The notes: generated from the letters alone by a model not told the origin. A DNA stretch of 64,000 nucleotides from Paraphysomonas bandaiensis (GCA_965644295.1 CBFFRP010000141.1:186001-250000), one strand, 5' to 3'; shown: positions 10,442 through 22,135, counted from the first letter of the stretch. Translations and numbers: made by a program.

Positions 10442-13400
10442 ACAAACCCCTTCCCGCGACGACTACTAACCTTCTTAGTAACACTAATTTCCGCGCATTC
10501 AGTTGGGACTTTATCATCTGTCACGCTCTTCTTTGCACTTGACCGGACACGTTTCGCAGTGGAGAGACATCTATCACTCGCCACAGAATCATCAGAAGTA
10601 GTACGCTTACGACCACCTCTGGACCGAGTAGATCTCTGAATATTACTATATTCAACTTTCACTACCTCACCCACTTTATCCTCCACAACTGCATCGTCAG
10701 CAACCACAGCCGTTTCCTCGTCTACTACATCCTCCACTGATGCAGCAGGAGCTTTCTTGCGAGAGCTGACACGAGACTTGCGGGTAGACGTCACAATTGG
10801 AGTAGCTGCAGATTCAGCTTCTGCTACCTCACCCTCGCTATCCTCCACAACTGCATTGTCAGCAACCACAGCCGTTTCCTCTTCTACTACATCCTCCACT
10901 GATGCAGCAGGAGCTTTCTTGCGAGAGCTGACACGAGACTTGCGGGTAGACGACACAATTGGGGTAGCTGCAGATTCAGCTTCTGCTACCTCACCCTCGC
11001 TATCCTCCACAACTGCATTGTCAGCAACCACAGCCGTTTCCTCTTCTACTACATCCTCCACTGATGCAGCAGGAGCTTTCTTGCGAGAGCTGACACGAGA
11101 CTTGCGGGTAGACGTCACAATTGGGGTAGCTGCAGATTCAGCTTCTGCTACCTCACCCTCGCTATCCTCCACAACTGCATCGTCAGCAACTACAGCCGTT
11201 TCCTCTTCTACTACATCCTCCACTGATGCAGCAGGAGCTTTCTTGCGAGAGCTGACACGAGACTTGCGGGTAGACGACACAATTGGGGTAGCTGCAGATT
11301 CAGCTTCTGCTACCTCACCCTCGCTATCCTCCACAACTGCATCGTCAGCAACCACAGCCGTTTCCTCGTCTACTACATCCTCCACTGATGCAGCAGGAGC
11401 TTTCTTGCGAGAGCTGACACGAGACTTGCGGGTAGACGTCACAATTGGAGTAGCTGCAGATTCAGCTTCTGCTACCTCACCCTCGCTATCCTCCACAACT
11501 GCATTGTCAGCAACCACAGCCGTTTCCTCTTCTACTACATCCTCCACTGATGCAGCAGGAGCTTTCTTGCGAGAGCTGACACGAGACTTGCGGGTAGACG
11601 TCACAATTGGGGTAGCTGCAGATTCAGCTTCTGCTACCTCACCCTCGCTATCCTCCACAACTGCATCGTCAGCAACTACAGCCGTTTCCTCTTCTACTAC
11701 ATCTTCCACTGATGCAGCAGGAGCTTTCTTGCGAGAGCTGACACGAGACTTGCGGGTAGACGACACAATTGGGGTAGCTGCAGATTCAGCTTCTGCTACC
11801 TCACCCTCGCTATCCTCCACAACTGCATCGTCAGCAACCACAGCCGTTTCCTCTTCTACTACATCCTCCACTGATGCAGCAGGAGCTTTCTTGCGAGAGC
11901 TGACACGAGACTTGCGGGTAGACGTCACAATTGGGGTAGCTGCAGATTCAGCTTCTGCTACCTCACCCTCGCTATCCTCCACAACTGCATCGTCAGCAAC
12001 CACAGCCGTTTCCTCTTCTACTACATCCTCCACTGATGCAGCAGGAGCTTTCTTGCGAGAGCTGACACGAGACTTGCGGGTAGACGTCACAATTGGGGTA
12101 GCTGCAGATTCAGCTTCTGCTACCTCACCCTCGCTATCCTCCACAACTGCATTGTCAGCAACCACAGCCGTTTCCTCTTCTACTACATCCTCCACTGATG
12201 TAGCAGGAGCTTTCTTGCGAGAGCTGACACGAGACTTGCGGGTAGACGACACAATTGGGGTAGCTGCAGATTCAGCTTCCACAACCATATCTAGTTGACA
12301 CTTTGTTGGGTCCGATAGGTTTTGAATGTTGTGCTCTTTTTTACTGATATGCTTTCTGAATTCCTCGGGATCCGCTAGATAAGTATCAAGTGCTACACCG
12401 TAAGCAATATCAGATGAGAAACATGCGTTTTCTGCTAATTCCTCAGCATATTGTGATACTAGATTCATGTCTTTTCTTCTCTGTTTGCTTGGATCGACAC
12501 TGCTTAACTTCGGGGTTGAGGTGCAAGTACATAGGGAGAAACGTCTATGTGATGCCTCAATGCCTTGAATATAAGCGTCCAGTGCCAAAGCATAGGCTTC
12601 GTGGCTATCCATCGACGCAGAGGCGGCTAGTTTCTCCGAATATTCGTCTATCATATCGAAGTCTTCTTCTGTGAGGGAAGACATAATATCCGCAACCTTG
12701 TCTGCAGTGATCTCGTAGGACTTGCCCTTCTTCTGCAAAGAGGACAAAAGAGATTCCCTTCGGCGAAAAGACGATGACACAGAGGTGCGGTGAGGAGAAT
12801 AAACAGCCCTGGGGTTGGTCAAGTATTCATCGAGAGCGATTTCAACAGCCTCGTCTTTTTCAATGCCCTGTCAAACTGTGATTTCAATATCTTATTGCAG
12901 GAGGCACTTACCATGGTCATTTCAACAGAAGAAGCATAAGATGCAATAGAAAGCCTTGCACATGTGGTTGACATGTAAAAGTTCTCTTCCAGACAGTCTG
13001 CTAAGGACAGATTATCTTCTATCTCATCATCTGAGGTAGAACTGTCAAGAGCATCCGCCTCAGCAACAAGACTCTTACGACGAGACTGAATAGCTTTAAG
13101 TAAAGGAGTCTTGAGTTTGTGTACTTCAGCCATTTCAGTGGATGCAGTATTTTCAATTGAATCCACAGCGGAAGTAGCAACAAGCTGACTTAGCTCATCC
13201 ACTTGTTCCATAATGCTCGTACGACGAGACTGAATAGCCTTCTTCAATGGAGTGTGCAGGGACTTAGCTGGTTCATCTTTCACAGATTCACATTCCATAT
13301 CCTGACCCACTTCCATTTCATCTGTCTCCGTAGCCGATTCCTCGTATTTTTCGAGGTTCGAATCAGGCTCCATACTACCCAGATTAGTGTCCTGTTGCAT

Positions 13401-15754
13401 CTTACTTTTACGGCGAGACTGAATAGCCTTCTTCAATGGAGTGTGCAGGGACTTAGCTGGTTCATCTTTCACAGATTCACATTCCATATCCTGACCCACT
13501 TCCATTTCATCTCTCTCCGTAGCCGATTCCTCGTATTTTTCGAGGTTCGAATCAGGCTCCATACTACCCAGATTAGTGTCCTGTTGCATCTTACTTTTAC
13601 GGCGAGACTGAATAGCCTTCTTCAATGGAGTGTGCAGGGACTTAGCTGGTTCATCTTTCACAGATTCACATTCCATATCCTGACCCACTTCCATTTCATC
13701 TCTCTCCGTAGCCGATTCCTCGTATTTTTCGAGGTTCGAATCAGGCTCCATACTACCCAGATTAGTGTCCTGTTGCATCTTACTTTTACGGCGAGACTGA
13801 ATAGCCTTCTTCAATGGAGTGTGCAGGGACTTAGCTGGTTCATCTTTCACAGATTCACATTCCATATCCTGACCCACTTCCATTTCATTTGTCTCCGTAG
13901 CCGATTCCTCATATTTTTCGAGGTTTGAATCTGGTACCGCAGCTTCAAGGGCAGCAATCTGATTGACGATGCTCTTTCGTCGTGACTGAATGGCCTTTAG
14001 CAAAGGAGTTGATAAAGATTTTACTGCTGAATCATGTCCCACAGATTCACACCTTTGGGCAAGATTACAGAGAGCTGACTCTTCATCATCCAGACTCTTT
14101 CTTCGGGACTGAATTGCTTTACGAATAGGGGTTTTAAGCGATTTCTTTTGACGAGAGGTTTCATTAGATTTTCTGTGCGCTTGAATAGACATTCTCAAGG
14201 GCGTTTTCAAAGCTTTTCGAGCATGTAGAGGGTCGCCTATAATTGTCGAATTGGGTTCATCTGAAGCCGTAGGAGACTGAGCAAAGCCATTGATAGAGGC
14301 TATATTATCGATAGCATCTACTTCATCCATAATGCTCTGGCGACGGGACTGAATCGCTCGTCGTAGAGGAGTTTTAAGTGCTTTATAGGTAATTTGGAGC
14401 TTCTTGTCATCTTGCTGTTGTGCAGCACCCACTGCAAGGGAATCAAATGACTGAGACGGACTTTGTAGATCACACTGCTTTGACTCCATACTTGCAGGGC
14501 TCGGAGTATTTACGCTTTTTTCTTCCACACCATTGGGTCCCGAGTCACTACACATCACATCAAGAGTATGCACTTTTTCAACTAAGCTCTTACGGCGCGA
14601 TCGAATGGCGTCTCGTAGAGGAGAGTCAAGAGATTTTTGCACTTCTCCATCATATCGCATTTCAAGAGTCTCTGAAGCAATGCAATCATATTTCTGAACT
14701 GAACGTCCTGACTGTTGCTTAGCCTGACGGTTTCTTAATGGTGTCTTAATCACGCAGGACTCCAACGCAGGGTTTGTTATTAAAAGAGATTCCTCTACAG
14801 CATTAAGCTCTTCGGCTTCAGTTTTGATACTCTTTCGCCTGGCTTCAATAGCTTTCTTAATGGGAGTTAACATATGCTTCTTCAATTCGGCACCAGATGG
14901 ATTCTCAGAAACAAATTCATAGTTAAGATCTTCTAGGACTTGCATATCACTGGCGAGGGACTTGCGTCTTAACTTAATTGCGTTGCGAAGTGGAGTGTTT
15001 AGAGCGACTGTACGGGCTACTTCTGATGTCTTGCTCGAGTCATTGTCAATTTTGTTAGCCTCTTCAACAACAGGCTTTAATTTTGCTGGTAACGTAGATG
15101 CCTTCGAAACTACACCAGAATAGTCAGATGAAGGGCAAGTCTTCGGTGTGATTTTTCGAGCTGGAGTGGAGTTACTTCTTGAATTTCCTTTCTTTGAAAA
15201 GTCTAGAGTGATGCTCTCGTCAATCGTCTCAAGAACAGGTACTTGTTTCAGTACCCCCTTAGTTTCTGTTGTGTCTTGCCGGAAGTCATTACCTGCCTCA
15301 TACTATTACGCGGTATGATTCATATCTAACGATGAGACTATTACCACATTCGAAAATGAACTTTCGTTCGCCAATGCATATAACATCGCCATTGTGTAAG
15401 TCAGCGGCGTTGCTTATCTCCATATCATTCACTCTAGTGGGGTTTGTTTTTGACAAATGATTAATCTGACACTGCACATGGAGTATTAAAACACTAAACC
15501 CTTCCGTGCATATTCACTCACTCTTCCATTTTGGTCGATGCTCAGCAAGGCGTGTTTACGGGACACAGACGTTAACTTTATTCTTATGTCGGCATCTTTG
15601 TCCCTATCATAGAATTGAGCGACTATTATACGCCACTAATAAGAGTGAAGTGCACAAACCTTCCGAATAGAACATCACTTGTGACAGAGAAAGACGACCC
15701 CTCACTTCCATCCTTCATAAGAACTACTATGCGACCATACTCTATTTCTTCCAT
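10028..15754 (-). CDS. Ki-67-like FHA protein with TPL/RRKS repeats, 54-residue repeats and C-terminal half PHD finger
   Basis: I reconstruct six exons: 15754-15660, 15603-15522, 15471-15345, 15292-12912, 12867-10292 and 10229-10028, for 1,820 residues. Residues 8-100 form an FHA domain: DVLFGRDKDADIRIKL, then VSRKHA, NHLSKTNPTRVN and DVICIGERKFIFEC. The spacing follows the Ki-67 FHA closely (FGRG..CDIRIQL, STNPTQVN, GDVITI). Residues 200-830 hold 13 motifs like TPLKKAIQSRRKS, each pairing a proline-directed Thr with an RRxS site. Three D-x-ALDxY segments follow, then ten 54-residue repeats (about 1090-1630), basic KSRVSSRKK alternating with acidic blocks. The C-terminus reads CDGC...GDWFCDAC, a PHD-like half, plus a basic tail. 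A chromatin or mitotic-chromosome role is inferred from architecture only. Exon joins are supported by phase and by the restored FHA and PHD motifs. Confidence 0.85.
10672..12279 (-). repeat. ten in-frame 162-bp coding repeats
   Basis: Within the fifth exon, ten nearly identical 162-bp (54-codon) units follow one another. Each encodes a basic KSRVSSRKKAPA block, an acidic SVEDVVEEETAVVAD block and a linker EDSEGEVAEAESAATPIV. Variable positions are few (S/T/V after PIV, N/D after VAD, E/D in the acidic block) and shuffle among units, which suggests unequal crossing-over or gene conversion. The antisense strand stays open across the array (10757-12298) only because the unit lacks antisense stops. 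Confidence 0.95.
13205..13930 (-). repeat. four in-frame 189-bp coding repeats
   Basis: In the fourth exon a 63-codon unit recurs four times. Each unit contains SLHTPLKKAIQSRRKS followed by an acidic stretch with NLEKYEESAT and VGQDMECESVKDEP. Three junctions are spaced exactly 189 bp and units are almost identical. Diverged single TPL/RRKS motifs flank them on both sides, so this block is a recent local amplification of an older repeat. Confidence 0.93.
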
Positions 15755-16280
15755 CACCAATCACACACTTCTCCCTTTCAGAACTATCTTCACTTTAATT
15801 TACTTCACTTCTTCTTCAATCTTCAAGGGTGATGTCGAATATGCATGGATGTGTACACTGCTGGGCCTGTGCTGTAGTAAGAATTTCTCCCCTTCACTTC
15901 AAAAATAGCACCATCAAAAACAAACACTTCTTCAAAAAATATTTCTAACGGTTCTTTTTATCTTCAAGTTATTGGGATAGTCGGGGTATACGAGATCTCC
16001 GCTCTCCGCTAAGCTAGTCGTCGAGATGATTGTGTATCCCTATACCTATATGAGCGATACACATCATAGAGAACTGTAATATGATGAGCAAATCATCATA
16101 TCACGTGTAGTGGTGGAGGGAGAGTAAGAGTGACTATCTGTGATCTCAGTATACGAAAATATGTAGCGCAAACTCACTGCTGAAGGCGGGAGGATATTCC
16201 TTGGTTGAATGTATTTTCTACATTGGAAACGACCTAACATCAATGCATAAAAGCTTTTCAGAGAATGGAACAACTTTGTG
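15755..16280. other. 5' flank of the FHA/PHD gene
   Basis: AT-rich DNA lies upstream of the FHA gene's ATG, with short imperfect palindromes near 15990-16060 (gagatctc, ctccgctctccgc). It presumably contains that gene's promoter, and no specific motif could be assigned. A minus-strand ORF at 16064-16426 has no family features. Confidence 0.4.
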
Positions 16281-16520
16281 ATGGCGGAACTGTATCTAGA
16301 ACTGGAATCATATGAAGTTGATGTTTTGAATGGAAGCGATTGTGACAAAGCTCGCCATCTGGTCCTGTCGCTGTGCTTAAATGAAGGTAGAGGGAAAAAA
16401 GGAAAGTTCCGAAAATACGAAGCCATTCATATGCGTAACATTGAAGATACGCTCTCGTACAAGATATTATATACAATTGCTGCTCTGCACGATTTGTTGT
16501 TCTGTCGCTTAAGATTTTAG
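16281..16520 (+). CDS. possible small ORF, unknown
   Basis: This is a 79-residue frame starting MAELYLELESYEVDV and ending in a hydrophobic tail (ILYTIAALHDLLF). The first 35 codons look protein-like, and a gt dinucleotide after AATGAAG (16386) could be a splice donor, so this may be the first exon of a small gene whose other exons I cannot find. I recognise no family. It may equally be chance. Confidence 0.22.
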   Translation: MAELYLELESYEVDVLNGSDCDKARHLVLSLCLNEGRGKKGKFRKYEAIHMRNIEDTLSYKILYTIAALHDLLFCRLRF

Positions 16521-17169
16521 TGTTGTAATAGTTTTCGGGATTGCTCTCTAAGTTGGGACAAGGGTGTTCAAGTAATATAACCAATAGCGGAGTCAAAATA
16601 TATTAATATCTTTCTTTATAAGTATAAATGTATAATAATAATAAAAATAATTCTGTGTGATATATGACTGCTTCTCTTTGTTAGCACTTACTTGTTTAAT
16701 CAGCGTTATACATGTCAAAACTCTATTGCACAACATAATTTATTCGCTTCGTATTCTACTTACTCAAACCAAGCCTGCTCAAAAAAATAATTGAATTTTA
16801 CAAATTTAAGTATTTGCTAAAAATATATTCTGCCAAAGCTGCTAATATGTCTTGTGTCTTGTAAAAGCTGACAATTCAGGTGAAATTCCAAAATACTTTG
16901 GTTTTAAACTAGAACTGTGCGGAGGTATACCCCTAAGGTTTAAAGAATCGCTTGGTTTATTGGCCCTAAGTAGAGTCAGTAGTTATGAGTACAATTTTAA
17001 ATCTCTACATTTGATTCGTTATTACACGACATAAGATTTTGTCTTTCAAATATCATGTATGGCAGTAATTTTATGTTGTAATATGCTGTAACGAAGCGTG
17101 CTAATTCTGCACTCTGTCCTGTCATAAAATACCGGCTTACACATGGATGACCACAACAGTACAGTTATA
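16521..17169. other. AT-rich spacer
   Basis: The stretch is AT-rich with no convincing gene. A 60-residue plus-strand ORF at 16852-17034 has no recognisable motif and begins in unstructured sequence. Confidence 0.4.
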
Positions 17170-17343
17170 CTAAATTGAATTATTGAAACATATGACAATA
17201 TCGTACCCCTCACCAATAGGGGAATATAAACCATCCCAAATGAGCATCTCTCCTTGTTTGATCGTCTTAGTTTGACCATACTTCAGAACCAGTGTCTTAG
17301 GGGTTTTAGTCAGTGGTAATGATCGCAGACATACGGCGTTCAT
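17170..17343 (-). pseudogene. 57-residue fragment, possibly part of a decayed gene
   Basis: The short minus-strand frame starts MNAVCLRSLPLTKTPKTL and continues GEMLIWDGLYSPIGEGYD. The composition looks like real protein rather than random AT-rich translation. It lies about 90 bp from the end of the beta-propeller-like relic on the same strand (17430-17726), so both may come from one decayed gene. No family is recognised. Confidence 0.2.
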
Positions 17344-17429
17344 GGAACTTAAACCTTTTCATCATTTAATTTAATTAATTTTTAATTTAAAGGAGGTAAA
17401 TTATTGTAGCATCAAGTAGTATCCATACC

Positions 17430-17726
17430 TCAATTCTTATCTGAAGATACTGCAACCTTCCGAACTACTACCGACGATAGGAATGGAGTGACTACATATA
17501 GTTGGTTGTAAGCTCCAACATATAGGTTGCCGTTGCTGTCGACAGAGGGAATGGGACCAAAACCTGTGGTAGTGGCACCAAAGGTTACTCCAGATAGTTT
17601 AAAGAGGTTTCTCCAACCGCCCAGCATCAGCAATATTGAAACCGCATTCCCACCATACGTATCAAATACATAGCATATCGTTCTTGGCAATAGCTGGAGC
17701 GCTCCATATTCCCAGTGAGCCAGCAA
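17430..17726 (-). pseudogene. decayed beta-propeller (PQQ-like repeat) fragment
   Basis: The minus-strand frame contains GFGPIPSVDSNGNLYVGAYN, the blade pattern of PQQ-like or quinoprotein propellers (PSVxxNGxLYVGxxNxxLYVV). Just upstream, a different frame reads WSAPAIAKNDMLCI, another blade-like motif, so the frame is broken between the two. There is no start, splice context or full-length domain. It is a relic of a larger propeller gene. Confidence 0.4.
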
Positions 17727-18007
17727 TTAGGTCTCAAAATTCAAATTCATAGAACCTGATCTCTCTGCAACGCATATAAGAAGTTATTCGTAAAGACATA
17801 GACATGACCACATCACATTACACAAGTGACAATGTCTATCTAATATCATCGTCAGCAGATAGAGGATAGCACCACTCTATACAAATCCATAATTTTTACT
17901 ATACATAGGGAGTGCACTATAAAACTTGGCAAACTGCATGCATTTTTCTCGTAATATCATGTACAAAATTCCCGATTTGTGACGGGAATACTTTGCTCCT
18001 CTAAGAT

Positions 18008-18275
18008 TCAGATATTCTGGTATTCTACCAGTCGTTTTTCTACTTCAAAATACTGTGACATCATCCGTCTTTTAGCAGTACTATCAAGAATGTCTATATA
18101 GCGGACATTCCGATCGTCCTTCAGGTAACCAGTGACGCATCGTTCCATCTTTGACACAATAGTTTCTACACCACATTTCAAAACTCTTTCCACTAGAGGC
18201 CTTCCATTTCTCACATAGCTCTGATTGCTCTTTAAGGGTTCGTGACTTCCTTCTTTCTGACTCACGGCGCTTCAA
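18008..18275 (-). pseudogene. pogo/CENP-B-like transposase N-terminal relic
   Basis: Two overlapping minus-strand frames together resemble the paired helix-turn-helix region of pogo/Tigger-type transposases. The first reads RTLKEQSELCEKWKASSGKS and on to MRHWL. The second continues from near that point as TAKRRMMSQYFEVEKRLVEY, like the second HTH (KRxRxxxFPELEExLxxW). A frameshift separates them, and no DDE domain or terminal repeats were found. The assignment is by pattern only. Confidence 0.4.
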
Positions 18276-18700
18276 TGTTCATTCCATTCTTTATTATAAC
18301 ATCACCTACTAGCATCTAGGATATGATTATAGGATATGATTATGATTGTATGATCCAAGATACAGGAGTGACTGAAAGCCACTGCAACTACACAAAACCC
18401 GGGGTTTATAGTTATAGATAATGTGGTCCGTGAAAGAAAATCGCGATATATCGAGTAATACGTAGCGATATAAGAACCGCGTTATATCGCGAGTGGCCTG
18501 TTTGTATGTACTGTATGTATGCATGGATGCATATATATATCGCAGTGAAAAATATGCGGCTGGACGTAGCTTCAGTGTGGGCGGAGTGTGGAGGTTGAGG
18601 GAGATACTGGAGATGTTTGAACTCCATCTGTAGGAGTCGATAATGTGCCTCTACCATATACACTAATTCCTTTATATCTGTTGTATAATTTCGTGGCTTC
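18276..18700. other. upstream region of the CNNM-type gene
   Basis: This non-coding flank includes interleaved palindromic tcgcgatata / tatatcgcga motifs near 18440-18495. They could be regulatory but have no known counterpart. A minus-strand ORF at 18412-18849 is antisense to the gene start. Confidence 0.35.
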
Positions 18701-21068
18701 ATGTGTAACCGCATTCCAAGGTTTGGAATCGTCTGTTTTCTGGTTGTGGTGGCCCAGTGCGCATATGGGACTGATGACGATGTGGCCGCCATTCCATGTA
18801 CAGACGATGGTGGGGAGTCTTCATCCTTTGCAGTTCCTTCTCCTTTCAATTATATTCTGATCATGCTTTTGGTGTGTCTGTCGGCACTGTTCTCTGGATT
18901 AACTCTAGGTCTGCTTGGATTGGATGTAATCGGATTGGAAATAATTATTGGTGGGGACAATGAAGGCCTGAAAAAGTGTGCTAAAGAAATTTTACCAATT
19001 CGAAAAAAAGGAAATTTATTGTTGTGTACGTTGCTTCTTGGAAATGTTGCAACCAATGCCCTGTTGTCTATATTGATGGCAGATATGACATCAGGTCTTG
19101 TCGGATTTTTGTCGTCAACTGTAATGATTGTAATATTTGGTGAGATTATACCCCAGGCAACATGTTCTCGATATGCTTTACAGATAGGCCGTCGGTCATT
19201 GCCAATTGTTAAATTCTTTATTGGGGCTTTATTTTTGATAGCTTATCCTTTAAGCGTGATTCTAGACTATGCTCTTGGTGAAGAGGTTGGCACTGTTCAC
19301 ACCCGCACAGAGCTTCTGACGATGCTTAAAATCCATGAAAGACACCAGCAACTAGATCAAGACACAGTTAATGTGATGAGTGGGGCTATAAATTACCGTG
19401 ACAAGAAAGTTGAAGATGTGGTGAGTATTGCACGCTCTGTTAGTCTTTTTATCTTAACAGTGTATTCGTGTTTTCCATACTTGAGTTTTTTGAATAGTGG
19501 GTGTGTTTGTTCTGCTACTGATAATGCCTTTATTTGTATTGCCGCACAGATGACACCGGCAGACAAAGTGTTCATGATATCGGTAAACGAAAAACTCAAC
19601 TACAAAGTTCTATCCGAAGTGTTCAAAAGCGGATATAGCCGAATCCCGGTGTATGGCCGTGACAGAAATGATATAGCGGGTGTACTTCTCGCGAAGGATC
19701 TTATATTCATCGACCCTGAAGACGAAACTCCGGTGCGCAATTTCATTACTCTCTTTGGACGACCATACCAGGTTGTGTGGCATGATAGCAATCTTGGTGA
19801 GGTATTGAAGGCATTCAAACAAGGCAAAGGGCACCTTGCATTTGCCCGTGCTGTGAAGGACAATGGAGATGTAAGTAACTTTAAAAACAATTATGGTGGG
19901 ATTCGGGCGTGCCTGGAATATTGAAATGTTACATGTGACATATAAAATACTGCTGACAACAGTGATTGTGTATGATACGGATGATGTTGTGTTCGGAATT
20001 CGTACTAACATGTTGATATCGTGCCATGTAGAAAGACAATACATACGAGATAGTTGGGGTGATTACACTGGAGGATATAATCGAGGAGATATTAGGGGAA
20101 GAGATAGAAGATGAGACAGATGACGGTAATCTTGATGTTATGATTGTTACTGACATGCAATTATTGACACCAGTTGTATACAGTGGATGCTGCGGGTCCA
20201 ACTAGAGATAGAGAACTCGCCCGGTTGATCATGCTCACCGGAAAGGTTGCACAGGAGAAGCTTGAAGTGGAGGAAACTCAAGCCGTGGCTTCACATCTTT
20301 TGTCCAACGTCCCTCAGTTGAAGAGCATGTTCGAAGGCAATATTGGTGCAGGACGCTCTCCACCTTGTATGGAAGATGTACAGGCAATGGTCATGAAGTG
20401 CAAAGTGATGGAGCTCAAACGGCAATCTACTAACGATATGATTGCAATGGATGCTCCAGCTAATGAAGATATTCTCTTTAAACGTGGGAAGATGTCGAAG
20501 GCCTGTGCATTGATACTCAGCGGGAAAATCACAGTCCTAGCTGGAAAAGACGAATTCCACTCAGAACTTGGACCATGGTCAATTGTTGGATCTGATGCAG
20601 TGAAATTACCTGAAGGGACATATCTGCCGGATTTTACTGCGTTTGTTTCATCCGACACGGTCCGGTGTCTATGGATCACCAAGAGTGAGATCACTGCTCT
20701 GCTCAACGGGAAACCAGACGAAAATGAGCAAGGAAGGTATAGAAGACGCTCGCATCATCAACAGAGAATGAAGAGCGCTATTGAGAACACATCTCACGGT
20801 TCAGGAAGAACGGTAGGGAGGAGTTCTCATGTTTTCTTCTACAATACGCTAATTATCTCGCTTTTAGGCTGTTAGTTCAAAGTCATCAGACCAAGAAACC
20901 ACCGTGTCGCCATTGCATGGAATGTTGAAGGGTGGCTTTAGTAGTCCTTACCAAGCCCTGGAAGACGATATTCTTGACCTAGTTGTGGAGGAAAATGGGA
21001 TCGAAATGGAAAGAAGTCGAGAAAATCAAAGCGAGTTTCAAAAATCCCGAGGAGATTCGTGGTCATAA
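18701..21068 (+). CDS. CNNM/CorC-type membrane protein with CBS pair and cNMP-binding-like domain
   Basis: Five exons, 18701-19420, 19550-19870, 20032-20125, 20184-20812 and 20868-21068, give 654 residues. A signal-like N-terminus precedes the DUF21 transmembrane core (about 48-190) with LFSGLTLGLLGLD and GEIIPQATCSRYALQIG, both family hallmarks. A CBS pair follows (VEDVMTPADKVFMIS, SGYSRIPVYGRD, IVGVITLEDIIEEILGEEI). Next comes a cyclic-nucleotide-binding-like fold around FKRGKMSKACALILSGKI. This layout matches CNNM/ACDP and Mam3 proteins, linked to Mg2+ transport or homeostasis at cell or vacuolar membranes. Unspliced, the first intron would insert a hydrophobic stretch between VEDV and MTPADK. 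The fourth exon's donor (acg|gtaggg) is weaker than the others. The family call is firm and the transported ion is inferred. Confidence 0.92.
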
Positions 21069-21990
21069 CCTCTTGTAAGTCGCGATCGTGATGACTGTAT
21101 CTCTGACAATATATAGTTTGCGAAAATGATACCGTGAATTGGCTACCATTTTCAGAATAAATAGGTCGCTTTATAGTAAGTGGTGTATAGGCTATCGAGC
21201 GCTGCATTTGCAGGATTCATATGTATACTACAAGTAAATTTAAATGAATCCTATCTTATAACAAGAATTTAGTTATAGACCGAGTGGAGAAAAAATGTGT
21301 TGGAATGCGTGTTTATGACCGCCTATTTGCACACGTAATTCAAGTACTTTTCATTGAACTTGGTGATGAAATTAAAAATAACATGCGATAAGGTCGTCAA
21401 AGCTGGATTGGATACACTTTTTATAAAACGTTGTAAAGCAGTAGTGTAAGCTTGATGCTTCAGCAAGTTGCTGAAGATCGATGAAACGAGCTGTATATTC
21501 CAGTGTTTACTTTCTTGAGAGGCTTTAAAAAATCATGATTGAATGAAGAATCATACAAATATATACCTAGAAAACTTCAAAGTTGATTTTGACACCTGAA
21601 TGTCGAAACATGAGTTTATATCCTCTTCCTTCACCATGCCAAAAACATATTGTGGGATGCTACTACTATGTGTGAGAGCACTTGAAAGGCGTATTTTAAT
21701 GGCATTTGAATTACTTGTGAAGAATACAGAAGTTATTGACAGTATTACATGAACTCTAGTGACATGAAAGGTACTATACTTATTATAGCGACACTGAAAT
21801 ACTTTGACTGTATATTATAATCGTGTCAATCTATGATCTGATAATATTGAGTGGTAGTTGAGAGTATATAATATTAGATATTGTGTTGAAAAACAACAAT
21901 GCATGTTGAGATATTATATCGATAATAATCTTAATAATTGAGTATCGAGTGTATACAACATTCAGTAAATTTTGTTTGTGCCGTCCAATT
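21069..21990. other. spacer after the CNNM gene
   Basis: This is AT-rich DNA without a supportable gene. Short ORFs here have no recognisable content. Confidence 0.4.
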
Positions 21991-21992
21991 AT

Positions 21993-22135
21993 GTCGTGTA
22001 GTGAATGTCTTATTATTAGTAATAGATGATTACGAGTCAGGACTAATTTAGCACGCATTTTAACTAACTAATTTGGCTATGAGTGGGCAAAACAATATCT
22101 TGTGACTATATATATGCGGTTCACGTTAGTTTCCC
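21993..22135. repeat. dispersed repeat related to the TIR element at 38451
   Basis: The sequence from gtagtgaatgtcttattatt through gcggttcacgttagtttccc matches, in the same order, two separated blocks of the element at 38451-38971 (38449-38560 and about 38719-38790). The roughly 160 bp between them there is missing here. It looks like a deleted or ancestral copy of the same family's left half. Confidence 0.6.

Noticed and set aside
10757-12298. 513-residue plus-strand ORF, Ala/Ser/Thr-rich
   Set aside because: It is antisense to the 162-bp coding repeats and open only because one repeat unit has no antisense stop. The sense frame has FHA and PHD parts and consistent splice sites.
13540-13560. 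tRNA T-loop-like ggttcgaatc
   Set aside because: It lies in the coding repeats and has no acceptor stem or D-loop partner. I found no convincing tRNA or rRNA gene in the window.
13203-13928. 241-residue plus-strand ORF with repeated FHRFTFHILTHFHF
   Set aside because: It is the antisense shadow of the 189-bp coding repeats.
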